A stretch of DNA of 64,000 nucleotides from Sphingobacterium thalpophilum. Its GTDB lineage: Bacteria; Bacteroidota; Bacteroidia; Sphingobacteriales; Sphingobacteriaceae. The translations under genes were made by a program, and so were the position numbers. The stretch spans positions 372,001 through 436,000 of the forward strand of contig CAMBMM010000001.1 in NCBI GenBank assembly GCA_945868825.1, in the 5' to 3' direction. How positions within the stretch are numbered: position 1 is the first letter of the stretch; each line of letters opens with the position of its first letter. Below are positions 53,993-63,079 of the stretch, one piece after another. Under the pieces are notes generated by a model. The model saw only the letters and a program-made list of their open reading frames with translations. It searched no databases and was not told where the DNA came from.

Positions 53993-54436
53993 ATGAATTA
54001 TCCTTTTAACGTACGAGTGTATGGCTTATTGATGGATGCCCACAACAGGGTGCTTATTAGCGATGAGGAAGAGGATGGTTTTCGGTTTAGCAAGTTTCCT
54101 GGCGGTGGTTTAGAATATGGAGAAGGCTTGTTAGAAGCACTTTCTAGAGAATTCAGTGAAGAATGCGCATTGCCCATTGAGATAGTTTCTCATTTTTACA
54201 CTACCGATTTTTTCATTAAATCGGTTTTTAACGAAAGCCAGGTAATAAGTGTGTATTATGTGGTTAAAGCATTGGAACCATTAGCCGTTCCAATTAAAGA
54301 AAGTCCATATGATTTTCATGATGAAGGACCAGTAAAACAAGCCTTTCGGTGGAAAGCTATTTCAGAACTTCAGCCAAAAGAACTAACCTTCGAAACCGAT
54401 CAACGGGTGGCCGAATTATTAATACAAAGCTGTTAA
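53993..54436 (+). CDS. NUDIX hydrolase
   Basis: 147-residue nucleotide-sugar or (deoxy)nucleoside-diphosphate hydrolase type. The Nudix box is GGGLEYGEGLLEALSREF followed by SEECALPI, with REFSEE in place of REVxEE. Substrate unknown. Starting 2 bases after the CDF gene stop, it is almost surely co-transcribed; its end overlaps the convergent phosphotransferase gene by 4 bases. Confidence 0.9.
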   Translation: MNYPFNVRVYGLLMDAHNRVLISDEEEDGFRFSKFPGGGLEYGEGLLEALSREFSEECALPIEIVSHFYTTDFFIKSVFNESQVISVYYVVKALEPLAVPIKESPYDFHDEGPVKQAFRWKAISELQPKELTFETDQRVAELLIQSC

Positions 54437-56298
54437 AAAGCTAAATAGCTAGTATAAACCTCTTGCAAATAAGCTTTTCCTATTTTTTCTAATCGTTTCG
54501 TTTCTTTTGTTTTTGTAGTATCTTTTTGGTAACTCATAGTTTTGCCCACATTATCGAAAGAAATGGTTTGGCTAGGTGTTGCCACGCCAAAACCATTATC
54601 CCAATCGTAAAAACTAAAATCTTTACTACCGGTATTTAATAAATCCTTGCTCCAAACATAGGGCGAAGCATTTAATTCTAGTTGCGTGAATAGGGTGCGT
54701 GCAATATCCGTTTGACCGCCGTATTTGTTTACTACCAAGCCCTTGACTTCGGGTTTTAATACATCGCCAAAAAACATCAAGGGAATGCGGTAGCGGTTGG
54801 GGTGCCAGTTTTCGTAGGTATCTAAGGGTAGGCGATGGCCATGATCGGCCACTAAAATAAACAAGGTATTTTTGTACCAGCTTTGCTTTTTTGCTTGGGC
54901 AATATAGGCACCTAAACACGAATCGGCATAATAGGCGGTGCTTTTAAATTTTTCTTTCACGTCATTTCCCGGAAATTTTGGCTTGCCTGGTAATTCGAAT
55001 GGTTCGTGGTTGGTAAGTGTAAGTAGTGTGGAGAAAAATGGCTGTTTGGTATTTTTTAAATCGGCCAATTGTTTTTCGAATATTTTTTCATCGTAAGCAC
55101 CCCATTTAGAGTTCATATCTTCCGATTGAAAGGCTTCTTTGTCTGTTACTTGCTCATATTGATGAAACAATAAAAAAGACTTCATGCCAAAAAATTCGCT
55201 TTCGCCACCGTAGTAAAAAGAGGTAGCATAGCCTTTATTTTTTAGGGTTTGCGAAAGTGCAGGTAACTTTTCTTGTTTGCTTTCTTCTTTAATTATACTG
55301 CGAATGGCTTGCGAAGGAAACCCGCTTAAAATAGCAATTAGGCCTTTGTCCGTACGGTCGCCAGAAGCGTAAATATGACTAAAAGAAACGCCCTCTTTAC
55401 TTAACCTTTCTAGCTCTGGTGCGGTATTGCTTAATCCGCCTAGGTTTTTTACCAAATCGGCGGTAAAGCTTTCCATAATAATGAGCACTACATTGGGTTT
55501 TGTGGTATTAAGTATAGGCATAGTGCTGCCATCCTCAGTTCGATACAGTTCTTTTACTAGTTCTTTAGCCGTGTTTTCAGGTAAATAGCGATATGGGTTT
55601 TCTTGTTTGTTCATATTCTTGCTGATGTCGTGCATGAGGTTCCAAAAGGTATTAACCGAGGCATGATTTACCACGGGTTTTTGAGAAAAATACGACATGC
55701 TTTGGTTAATGGGCGTTAATTGCCAGCCCCCTCTGATTACTAAAAAAAGTATAGAAACTAATCCAAAAGCGGTTAATCCTTTTTTCCAAGCAGTTTGATT
55801 ACTTGCCGGCATACTAAAGGAAATGAATGTACGGCTTAGTGCTATACTCCCACCAATTAATGCTAGAAGTAACATAGCGGCCAATAAAATAGGCGATGAT
55901 AGGCTAGAAGCTAAGGCTTCGCCCGGTGAGTCTAAAGCAAATTCTAGCGCCCTGTAATTTACTTTAGTGCCCCATTCATTGTATAATAAGAGATTGGCAA
56001 TACTGCCCATAGAAAATAATACAATAAAAACATAAGTATATCTACGTAATGCAATTGCTTTTAGGGGGATAGTTGGTAAAAACCAAAGGAGTATATAAAA
56101 GAGTAGGGGTAGTAAACTGATATAGCCTGCCATAGACATATCGAGGCGTAGGCCATGGTAAAAAGGACCAATTTGTTCGCTTAACGCCAGCCCTTTAAAC
56201 TTCTGGGTATAGTATAAAACAAATACGAGTCGATCTAAAAAGAAAAAGATCAACCAAAAGCAATAAAATCGGATAAGCGTTTCGAAATGTTTGAGCAT
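54433..56298 (-). CDS. LtaS-like sulfatase-family membrane phosphotransferase
   Basis: 621-residue enzyme: five TM helices in the first ~190 residues, then an extracytoplasmic alkaline-phosphatase-superfamily domain. NVVLIIMESFTADL carries the first metal Glu, and SGDRTDKGLIAILSGFP holds the likely nucleophilic Thr, as in LtaS. FILVADHGHRLPLDTYENWH holds the metal Asp and His. In Gram-negative bacteria such enzymes move phosphoglycerol or phosphoethanolamine to periplasmic glycans or lipids; the acceptor here is unknown. The adjacent 56317 gene is transcribed into it with an 18-base gap. Confidence 0.88.
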   Translation of the reverse strand: MLKHFETLIRFYCFWLIFFFLDRLVFVLYYTQKFKGLALSEQIGPFYHGLRLDMSMAGYISLLPLLFYILLWFLPTIPLKAIALRRYTYVFIVLFSMGSIANLLLYNEWGTKVNYRALEFALDSPGEALASSLSSPILLAAMLLLALIGGSIALSRTFISFSMPASNQTAWKKGLTAFGLVSILFLVIRGGWQLTPINQSMSYFSQKPVVNHASVNTFWNLMHDISKNMNKQENPYRYLPENTAKELVKELYRTEDGSTMPILNTTKPNVVLIIMESFTADLVKNLGGLSNTAPELERLSKEGVSFSHIYASGDRTDKGLIAILSGFPSQAIRSIIKEESKQEKLPALSQTLKNKGYATSFYYGGESEFFGMKSFLLFHQYEQVTDKEAFQSEDMNSKWGAYDEKIFEKQLADLKNTKQPFFSTLLTLTNHEPFELPGKPKFPGNDVKEKFKSTAYYADSCLGAYIAQAKKQSWYKNTLFILVADHGHRLPLDTYENWHPNRYRIPLMFFGDVLKPEVKGLVVNKYGGQTDIARTLFTQLELNASPYVWSKDLLNTGSKDFSFYDWDNGFGVATPSQTISFDNVGKTMSYQKDTTKTKETKRLEKIGKAYLQEVYTSYLAF

Positions 56299-56316
56299 AG
56301 CAGCTGTTTCGCTTGC

Positions 56317-56979
56317 TTAGAATCGTCTTCTCATTTGCTCCAACTGGCCATAGGTAAAATCTTCGTAGTCTTTGCTAGCAGAAAATACACCTGCCGGAAC
56401 ACTTGTTTTTTGAATTTCTTTTACAGATGCTTTTACCGAAAAGCCGTTTTGAAAACTTATAAATTCTACTGGAAAACCATAAGATGGCTCATAAAAACGA
56501 CTCAAAGGATTGGCTACTACCTCTATATCTTTAGTAAACCAAACATCAAATTTAGTATTGGTTTTACCTTCAGAAACTTCAAATTTAAAGGCTTTATAGC
56601 CGTTAAGTATTTTGCTTTCTGTACTGGGTTTTAAACTCATTTGTGGATACTTATCGGCTTCTATTTCCTGATCGGCAGGCGTAAAAACAACCGAATACTT
56701 TTTGCTTATCATCGGAATATCTAGCAACAAGCGTTCGTACTCTTTTTTAGTATTTAATATACTTTGCATGCTAAAAAATTGCGATTCCATTTTCATGCTA
56801 CTTGAATCGCCTTTAAAATACACCTGAACTTCGGTAGGTAGGCTGGCGGCCATTGCTTGGGCCTGTGCTGGAACATTCCAGCTTAGGTTATAAACTACAA
56901 TTCCTTCGGTGATTTTTTGTTGGGCATTTACTTGCGTTATAGCCAGTAAAAGTAAAGCTATGGTTAAAGTTTTTTTCAT
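56317..56979 (-). CDS. Secreted hypothetical protein (GLPGLI/DUF4412-like)
   Basis: 220 residues with a clear signal peptide (MKKTLTIALLLLAITQVNAQQ). The remainder is beta-rich, opening with ITEGIVVYNLSWNVP, as in the GLPGLI/DUF4412 group of Bacteroidota periplasmic proteins, whose function is unknown. Its tail ends QLEQMRRRF. It precedes the LtaS-like gene, possibly in one operon. Confidence 0.7.
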   Translation of the reverse strand: MKKTLTIALLLLAITQVNAQQKITEGIVVYNLSWNVPAQAQAMAASLPTEVQVYFKGDSSSMKMESQFFSMQSILNTKKEYERLLLDIPMISKKYSVVFTPADQEIEADKYPQMSLKPSTESKILNGYKAFKFEVSEGKTNTKFDVWFTKDIEVVANPLSRFYEPSYGFPVEFISFQNGFSVKASVKEIQKTSVPAGVFSASKDYEDFTYGQLEQMRRRF

Positions 56980-57016
56980 CGTAATGGATTTTAGCCCACA
57001 ATTTACAAATTTTCAA

Positions 57017-57394
57017 TTAAACTGCCTCACCCGATTGTGGTAAATACCAATCTGTATAGGTATTTGATAAAAAATCGGCTACATCTTCATTTAAATTAAA
57101 TTCTTCGAACAAATAACAGGAGTAATTTAGTAGCGCACTTAGTTTCATGGTTTCAGCTGGGCGTTCTGTAAAACTTATGTTGCCACAACGAATCAGAAAT
57201 TCGATCAATTTTTCGCAGGTACCTGATACTAGCTTTCCTCTAGTATTGCTTTTTAAAATACTTTGCATGGGCAATTTAACCTCTTGCATAAGCGCAAATG
57301 CAATACCATATGCTCGGTCAGTGCCTCCATGTAGCAATTTAATTTCTGCATCGTCTATATTATATTGGTAAAATAATAGTTCGCTAAACGCCAT
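57017..57394 (-). CDS. Conserved hypothetical protein, 125 aa
   Basis: Unrecognised soluble, largely helical protein with no signal or TM segment, containing five scattered Cys (for example VSGTCEKLIEFLIRCGN). It is divergent from mgtE, 30 bases apart. The frame has ordinary codon use and length, so I call it real, but nothing more can be said of its function. Confidence 0.65.
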   Translation of the reverse strand: MAFSELLFYQYNIDDAEIKLLHGGTDRAYGIAFALMQEVKLPMQSILKSNTRGKLVSGTCEKLIEFLIRCGNISFTERPAETMKLSALLNYSCYLFEEFNLNEDVADFLSNTYTDWYLPQSGEAV

Positions 57395-57423
57395 AATTTC
57401 AGCTAAAAGCGTAAATTAGCAAC

Positions 57424-58776
57424 ATGCAATCTTTTGAACTGGATAAAACGGATTTAATGCGCATTAAAGAGGCATTAGAAGCTGATGATGCCGTATTAAA
57501 AGAACTATTAAAGGAGTATCATGCTTCCGAAATTGCCATTATTTTAGAGAGTCTTCCGCAGGATTCTAGAGATCGCATCATCAATATTTTGCCTTCCGAT
57601 CTTGCTTCTGATGTATTGTCGGAGATGGATGCCGAAAGTCACCCGGAAAGAATTCTTGAAAACTTAAATCCAGAAAAACGCTCCGAAATTGTAGAGGAAT
57701 TGGATTATGATGATGCTACCGACATCATTAGTCAGTTACCCGAGGAGCAACAAAACGAAATTTTATTAGAATTGGATGAGGAAGATGCCTCTACCATTCG
57801 TAATCTCCTAACCTATGCCGAAGATACCGCCGGAGGTATCATGAATACCCAGGTGCTTAAACTCAATGGTAAATCGAGTAAAAAAGAAGCACTAGATGAG
57901 GTTATTCGTCAATCGGAGGAGATGGAGGAGTTTTATACCATTAATGTAATTGACGACGATAATGTGCTTTTGGGCATCGTATCGTTAAAAGATATTATTA
58001 AGTCTAAAAACAGTATTAAAGTTGCCGAACTTATTCAGGTTGATTTTGTGTACGTATTGGCCGATACCGATCAGGAGGAGGTTGCTAAATTAATTTCTCA
58101 GTATAATTTAACCAGTATTCCGGTTGTAGATGAGGAGATGCATTTGTTAGGTAGAATTACCTTTGATGATGTTATTGATGTATTGGAAGAAGAGAATACG
58201 GAGGATATCTTAAAAATTTCAGGGGTTTCTGAAGATGAGGAACTTGCTGGTAATTGGAGAGAAGCTGTAAAAAGTAGACTCCCGTGGTTGGTACTAAACT
58301 TGGGAACTGCCTTTTTAGCTGCATCGGTAATTCGATATTTCCATGGTACTATTGCACAGCTGGGCATTATTGCAGGTTATATGACCATGATTGCCGGTAT
58401 GGGCGGTAATGCAGCTACGCAAGCCCTGGCTGTAACTGTTCGTCGTATCTCCTTAAATGATTTAACAGATAATCAGGCTTATAGAACGGTATTGAAAGAA
58501 TTTACGGTTGGGCTAATTAATGGAGCGGTTATTGGTGCCATTGTATTTGTCTTCGCTTATTTTTACGATTTAAATCCTTTGCTAGGTTTAGTTGTTTTCT
58601 TAGCCATGACCGGTAACCTCATTATTGCCGGAGTAGCTGGTTCTGCTATTCCATTGGTGCTAAAACGAGTGGGTATTGATCCTGCGGTGGCCTCATCAAT
58701 TATCATCACCACATTTACTGATGTGTTTGGCTTCTTGCTCTTATTGGGTATGGCCAGCCGTTTTATAATCCAATAA
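57424..58776 (+). CDS. mgtE: Magnesium transporter MgtE
   Basis: Mg-gated channel/transporter of 450 residues. The N-terminal superhelical domain (about 20-125) has ESLPQDSRDRIINILPSDLA. The CBS pair (about 135-255) includes EFYTINVIDDDNVLLGIVSLKDI and LTSIPVVDEEMHLLGRITFDDV. The C-terminal five-TM pore domain (about 285-450) has AGMGGNAATQALAVTVR and PALxSS-like VGIDPAVASSIIITTFTDVFGFL, where the conserved Asp binds Mg. Confidence 0.96.
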   Translation: MQSFELDKTDLMRIKEALEADDAVLKELLKEYHASEIAIILESLPQDSRDRIINILPSDLASDVLSEMDAESHPERILENLNPEKRSEIVEELDYDDATDIISQLPEEQQNEILLELDEEDASTIRNLLTYAEDTAGGIMNTQVLKLNGKSSKKEALDEVIRQSEEMEEFYTINVIDDDNVLLGIVSLKDIIKSKNSIKVAELIQVDFVYVLADTDQEEVAKLISQYNLTSIPVVDEEMHLLGRITFDDVIDVLEEENTEDILKISGVSEDEELAGNWREAVKSRLPWLVLNLGTAFLAASVIRYFHGTIAQLGIIAGYMTMIAGMGGNAATQALAVTVRRISLNDLTDNQAYRTVLKEFTVGLINGAVIGAIVFVFAYFYDLNPLLGLVVFLAMTGNLIIAGVAGSAIPLVLKRVGIDPAVASSIIITTFTDVFGFLLLLGMASRFIIQ

Positions 58777-58843
58777 TTTCTGGAACTTACTGTCTGCTTT
58801 GTTTGCAGAAGAATATATGCTGTGGAGGTTGTAATCAAAAAAA

Positions 58844-59193
58844 GCAAGCCTGTAAGCCGGGTTCTGTATCCCGATAAATCGGGATTTCTATCATTTATCT
58901 AGTCCCAATGTCGCCATTGGGATCTATCGACCTACCCACTAACATCGGACGAGCAGCCCTACATACGTTAGCCTATTTGGTCTTTCAACTCCTGGGGTTT
59001 ACCGCAATCTCGATCACTCGAGAAGGCCGTGAGCTCTTACCTCACGTTTTCACCTTTTCCCCGAAGGGTAGTTTGTTTTCTGTGGCACTTTCCGGCTCCC
59101 GATTTGCATCGGAATCCTTCCCGTTAGGAAGCAGAATGCTCTGTGTTGCCCGGACTTTCCTCCCCGATAAATCGCGGCGATAGAACGGCTTGC
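58844..59193 (-). ncRNA. rnpB: RNase P RNA (class A)
   Basis: Catalytic RNA that matures tRNA 5' ends. On the minus strand the 5' side GCAAGCC (59193-59187) pairs with GGCTTGC at the 3' end (58850-58844) as helix P1. The universal GAGGAAAGTCCGGGC (about 59165-59151) and the closing ACAGAACCCGGCTTA (58863-58849) are both present. Length about 350 bases. A TATCTTTG -7 box at 59199-59206 is placed 5 bases before P1. Short forward and reverse frames over it are not genes. Confidence 0.97.
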
Positions 59194-59198
59194 AGCTA

Positions 59199-59206
59199 CA
59201 AAGATA
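59199..59206 (-). promoter_or_regulatory. Promoter -7 box of rnpB
   Basis: Minus-strand TATCTTTG, exact TAnnTTTG, immediately before the RNase P 5' helix. No good -33 element was found. Confidence 0.6.
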
Positions 59207-59213
59207 AGATAAT

Positions 59214-59642
59214 TTAATTGCGACACTTTTGCAGATCGTCACGTACCTGCTGGTATGGGTAAAAGCCTTGCTTATTGCCAAAGCTATTGGTTATATACGT
59301 GATAATTTCGGCAATTTCAATGTCGCTTAGTGTAGCCTGAGCCGGCATTATGCCTTCGTAATTTTTACCTGAAACTAGTATTGGGCCTTGCAATCCGTTT
59401 TTAATGTAGCAAGCTAATTTTTCTTTATTTTGTTTTAAAAACGTAGAATCTGTTAAAGGTGGGTAGAGCATAGCCAATCCGGCACCATCATGGCCATGGC
59501 AGTTTTCACATTTCTTTTCATAAAGTTGCTTACCAGCGGTGTAGTAGCGTGCATAGGTAATTTCCTCTTCCGATTGGCAGGCATAGAAAAAGATGCCTGT
59601 AGTGCTCAGAATACAGAAAATAGCGAACTTATTTTTGCTCAT
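59214..59642 (-). CDS. Monohaem cytochrome c lipoprotein
   Basis: 142 residues with a lipoprotein-type start (hydrophobic stretch ending FFYAC, Cys22). Haem is attached at CENCHGHDG (CxxCH, about residue 45), and the distal Met is in YEGIMPAQATLSD. The rest is a class I cytochrome c fold. Its gene starts inside the end of the SCO gene (14-base overlap), so the two are coupled and probably support copper-dependent respiratory oxidase work. Confidence 0.93.
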   Translation of the reverse strand: MSKNKFAIFCILSTTGIFFYACQSEEEITYARYYTAGKQLYEKKCENCHGHDGAGLAMLYPPLTDSTFLKQNKEKLACYIKNGLQGPILVSGKNYEGIMPAQATLSDIEIAEIITYITNSFGNKQGFYPYQQVRDDLQKCRN

Positions 59643-60270
59643 ATTCTTGCAAAAGTAAATCCATATCGCTCTTTAATTGCGCTACTTGATCTGTTTTAGT
59701 ACCATCGTAAGCACCCCGAATGCGTTTTTCTTTATCAATTAAAACGAACCAACCTTGGTGTACCAAACCTTGCGGGGCAGTGCCATCAGCATAGGCAGAT
59801 ACTAAGTAGTTTTTAGCCGAAATATCATAAATAGAATCTCGAGAACCATGCACAAATTGCCATTGATTGCCTTTAATACCTAATTTATCAGCATATTTTT
59901 TTAATCTGCTTGGTAAATCATATTTGGTATCTATGCTGTGCGAAAGAAATTTTACCTGTGTGTTGCCCTTATATTTTTCCAATACCGTGAGCATGTTGCG
60001 GTGCATAATAGGGCAAATGGAGTTGCAGGTAGTAAAAAAGAAATCGGCTACGTAAATACTACCGTCGTAATCTGTATTGCTAATAAGTACGCTATCTTGG
60101 TTGTAGTAGCGAAATGGCGCAATGGTTTGATACACCGTATCTGTAAGCACTTTGCCATTTATAAGGGTGTCTTTAGTGCTTCTTTCACCTAATATGGGCA
60201 ATTTTTTGGGTTCGTTGCTGCACGCTATAAGAAAGCTAATTGCACTAAAAAGTAGAACTAATTTTTTCAT
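59629..60270 (-). CDS. SCO1/SenC family copper/thioredoxin-like lipoprotein
   Basis: 213 residues, lipobox SFLIAC with Cys17. The thioredoxin-like domain has FFFTTCNSICPIMHRNM with the CxxxC copper/redox pair and a downstream His in GLVHQGWFVLIDKEKR. It inserts copper into cytochrome oxidase CuA, or acts as a thiol reductase, at the outer face of the inner membrane. Coupled to the cytochrome c gene; the phosphohexomutase gene ends one base upstream. Confidence 0.94.
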   Translation of the reverse strand: MKKLVLLFSAISFLIACSNEPKKLPILGERSTKDTLINGKVLTDTVYQTIAPFRYYNQDSVLISNTDYDGSIYVADFFFTTCNSICPIMHRNMLTVLEKYKGNTQVKFLSHSIDTKYDLPSRLKKYADKLGIKGNQWQFVHGSRDSIYDISAKNYLVSAYADGTAPQGLVHQGWFVLIDKEKRIRGAYDGTKTDQVAQLKSDMDLLLQEYEQK

Positions 60271-60271
60271 G

Positions 60272-61687
60272 TTAAGCTAATAGGGTAGATTTTGTGGCAT
60301 CCAAAATGGCAAAAGCATCGGCTGATGTTGGCGCTTCTGAATATACCCGTAAAACCGGTTCTGTTCCCGAAGGGCGAATCATAACCCAAGAGTTTTCATC
60401 AAAGTGGAATTTAAATCCATCTACATCTTCGGTTTTAATCACTTTATACGAATCAAACTGCGTGAAAGCTCGGTTTTCACATTTCTGAATAATGGCTTGT
60501 TTTAACTCTTCGGTTAAGTGTAAATCGTAGCGTTCAAAAGCAAATGTACCCACGAGGCTGTAAATCTCTTCAATGAGTTCGGTAAGGCTTTTACCAGTCT
60601 TGGCCATACATTCCCAAATGGTTAAGCCCATCCAAATGCCATCCCGTTCGGGTATGTGGCCTGCTATGGCAATACCACCCGATTCTTCGCCACCGGTTAA
60701 AAATGGTTTTCCCGAGTTTACCATCAAATCGCAAATGTATTTAAAGCCTATTTTGGTAATGGTATTGTTTATGCCATGGGCATCGCATAGTTTTTGAATT
60801 TTATTGGTACACGAAAACGTAGTATACACTTCTCCTTGTAGGTTTTTAACCTTGCTTAGGTAATGTATAAGTAGAAGTAAAATATGGTGAGAATCTACAA
60901 AATTTCCATTTTCATCATACAAACCAATACGGTCGGCATCGCCATCAGTTGCTAAACCCGAGGCAATTTCGCCTTCGGAAAGTTTAATTACTTCTGAGAA
61001 TTCGGTTAAATTACGGTGTATAGGTTCTGGTGCTTGTCCGTCGAATCCTGGATTGTGTTCACAGTGCAAAAAGTTGGCATTGGGTAAAATTCTACGCATT
61101 ACGTTTTGTCCGGCACCGTACATGGCATCGTAGGCCCAGTTCATACCGCAGTTTCGAATGGCTTCCATATCAAAGTTAGCTTCAATTTCATCGCAATACA
61201 TGCTTTCTAAATCCACAAAACTGATGAGTCCTTCTTTGCTATATTCTTCAATTGATTTTAGTTGCAGATTCAAGCTATCGGGAATTAAAGCTTCGACTTC
61301 ATCAATCATGGCTGGGGTTGCCGGACCGCCGTAACTTGCTTTAATTTTATAGCCATTGTATTCGGCCGGGTTGTGCGATGCGGTTATAATAATGCCTGCA
61401 TCTGCTTGTAATTTAACCGTTCCTAAAGATACCATGGGGGTAGAAACGAAGGTATTATCGCTTCTATAAACCTTTATACCCTGTGATGCCAATACACATG
61501 CCGTGGTATCAGCAAAAAGCTTGCCAGCAAAGCGGCAATCGTTACCTACCACAGACGAAGGTTCTTGATAATGTTTACGTAACCATAAAGCGGTAGCATA
61601 GGCTACTCGTTTTACATTTTCTACGGTAAAATCTTCTGCAATAATGGCCCTCCAGCCGTCGGTACCGAATTTTATTTCAATCATCAT
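60272..61687 (-). CDS. Phosphoglucomutase/phosphomannomutase family protein
   Basis: 471-residue alpha-D-phosphohexomutase. The catalytic phosphoserine loop is IIITASHNPAEYNGYK; the metal loop is GLATDGDADRIGLYD; the sugar loop is FLTGGEESGGIAI; the phosphate-binding C-terminus is WVMIRPSGTEPVLRVY. FGTDGWRAI near the N-terminus is also typical. Glucose versus mannose or glucosamine substrate cannot be settled by eye. The minus-strand TAACTTTG at 61689-61696 lies against the start codon, so the message may be leaderless. Confidence 0.93.
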   Translation of the reverse strand: MMIEIKFGTDGWRAIIAEDFTVENVKRVAYATALWLRKHYQEPSSVVGNDCRFAGKLFADTTACVLASQGIKVYRSDNTFVSTPMVSLGTVKLQADAGIIITASHNPAEYNGYKIKASYGGPATPAMIDEVEALIPDSLNLQLKSIEEYSKEGLISFVDLESMYCDEIEANFDMEAIRNCGMNWAYDAMYGAGQNVMRRILPNANFLHCEHNPGFDGQAPEPIHRNLTEFSEVIKLSEGEIASGLATDGDADRIGLYDENGNFVDSHHILLLLIHYLSKVKNLQGEVYTTFSCTNKIQKLCDAHGINNTITKIGFKYICDLMVNSGKPFLTGGEESGGIAIAGHIPERDGIWMGLTIWECMAKTGKSLTELIEEIYSLVGTFAFERYDLHLTEELKQAIIQKCENRAFTQFDSYKVIKTEDVDGFKFHFDENSWVMIRPSGTEPVLRVYSEAPTSADAFAILDATKSTLLA

Positions 61688-61767
61688 CCAAAGTTAAGGC
61701 AATTTTCTCTATTTTTAGCGCCTTAAAGCAATACTTATAAATCAATTTGCTGCATTTTAATAATTAA

Positions 61768-63078
61768 ATGATGAAGGTTCTCAAGTTTGGCGGTACATCG
61801 GTAGGTAGTCCCGAACGCATGAAAAAACTGTTGGCTATTATCTGCCCCGAAACACCTCGGCTGGTGGTATTATCTGCCGTATCGGGTACTACGAATAAAT
61901 TGGTAGAAATTGTCTCTTTTTTTGAAGCAGGCGATAAAAATAATGCTGTAACCGCTATCGAAAAATTACGTGCAGAATACAATCAGTTTATTGCCAAACT
62001 ATTTGCTACCGAGCAGGGTTTAAACAATGGGAAAAATACGCTCGATTACCACTTCGGATTATTAGAATCGATAGCTAATGATTTATTTACTGCTACCGAA
62101 GAGAAAATTATTTTGGCTCAGGGTGAATTGATATCTACCACCTTATTTCATTATTACCTTAAGGAAATTGGTGTACACTCGGTATTATTACCCGCCCTAG
62201 ATTTTATGAAGGTAGATGAAGATCATGAGCCCATGGTTGATTTTATTACCGAGCATATTACACCACTACTGACTCAAGAAACCAATTTATACATTACTCA
62301 AGGCTATATTTGTCGCAACGCCTATGGCCAAATAGATAATTTACGTAGGGGAGGAAGTGATTATACGGCTTCTTTAATTGGAGCCGCTATTCGTTCAGAA
62401 GAAGTGCAAATTTGGACCGATATTGATGGGATGCACAACAACGATCCCCGTATTGTAAAGGGAACCAAACCCATTGCTAATTTATCTTTCGATGAAGCAG
62501 CAGAGTTAGCTTATTTTGGCGCAAAAATACTGCATCCGCAGAGCGTTTTCCCCGCTCAGAAATACAAAATACCCGTTCGTTTGCTCAATACCATGGAGCC
62601 TGAAGCCCCTGGTACCCTTATAAGTGCATTTAGCGAACCTGGAAAAATAAAATCAATTGCTGCCAAAGACGGCATTACGGCTATTAAGATACAATCGAGC
62701 CGCATGCTATTGGCCTATGGTTTTTTGCGTAGAGTTTTTGAAATCTTCGAACGTTTTAAAACACCGATTGATATGATTACCACCTCGGAGGTGGCAGTTT
62801 CGTTAACCATCGATGATACTCGAAATTTAGACGATATTTTAAAAGAGTTAGACAAATTCGGCACCGTTGAGTTGGATAAAGATCAAACTATTATCTGTGT
62901 GGTTGGCGATTTCGGAGCTGATAAACACGGCTATGCCGCTCGGGTATTTGAGGCGCTAAAACACATTCCAATCCGAATGATTTCTTACGGAGGAAGTAAT
63001 TACAACGTATCTTTATTGGTAAAAACTGCCGATAAAACAGAAGCGCTTCGTTCACTCCATAATCGCTTATTTGAGTAG
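61768..63078 (+). CDS. lysC: Aspartate kinase (monofunctional)
   Basis: First step of lysine/threonine/methionine and diaminopimelate synthesis. 436 residues beginning MMKVLKFGGTSVGSPERM (the catalytic KFGGTSV motif). The kinase core shows RGGSDYTASLIGAAI and the WTDIDGMHNNDPRI substrate loop. A C-terminal ACT pair (about 290-430) gives lysine or threonine feedback. Not fused to homoserine dehydrogenase. lysA begins one base after its stop. Confidence 0.97.
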   Translation: MMKVLKFGGTSVGSPERMKKLLAIICPETPRLVVLSAVSGTTNKLVEIVSFFEAGDKNNAVTAIEKLRAEYNQFIAKLFATEQGLNNGKNTLDYHFGLLESIANDLFTATEEKIILAQGELISTTLFHYYLKEIGVHSVLLPALDFMKVDEDHEPMVDFITEHITPLLTQETNLYITQGYICRNAYGQIDNLRRGGSDYTASLIGAAIRSEEVQIWTDIDGMHNNDPRIVKGTKPIANLSFDEAAELAYFGAKILHPQSVFPAQKYKIPVRLLNTMEPEAPGTLISAFSEPGKIKSIAAKDGITAIKIQSSRMLLAYGFLRRVFEIFERFKTPIDMITTSEVAVSLTIDDTRNLDDILKELDKFGTVELDKDQTIICVVGDFGADKHGYAARVFEALKHIPIRMISYGGSNYNVSLLVKTADKTEALRSLHNRLFE

Positions 63079-63079
63079 T

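Noticed and set aside
58777-58843. Terminator of mgtE (TCTGC/GCAGA)
   Set aside because: Only a 5-6 base stem with no T run; too weak to call.
58908-59281. Frames of 79-91 residues on both strands
   Set aside because: They lie over the RNase P RNA, whose conserved elements explain the sequence.
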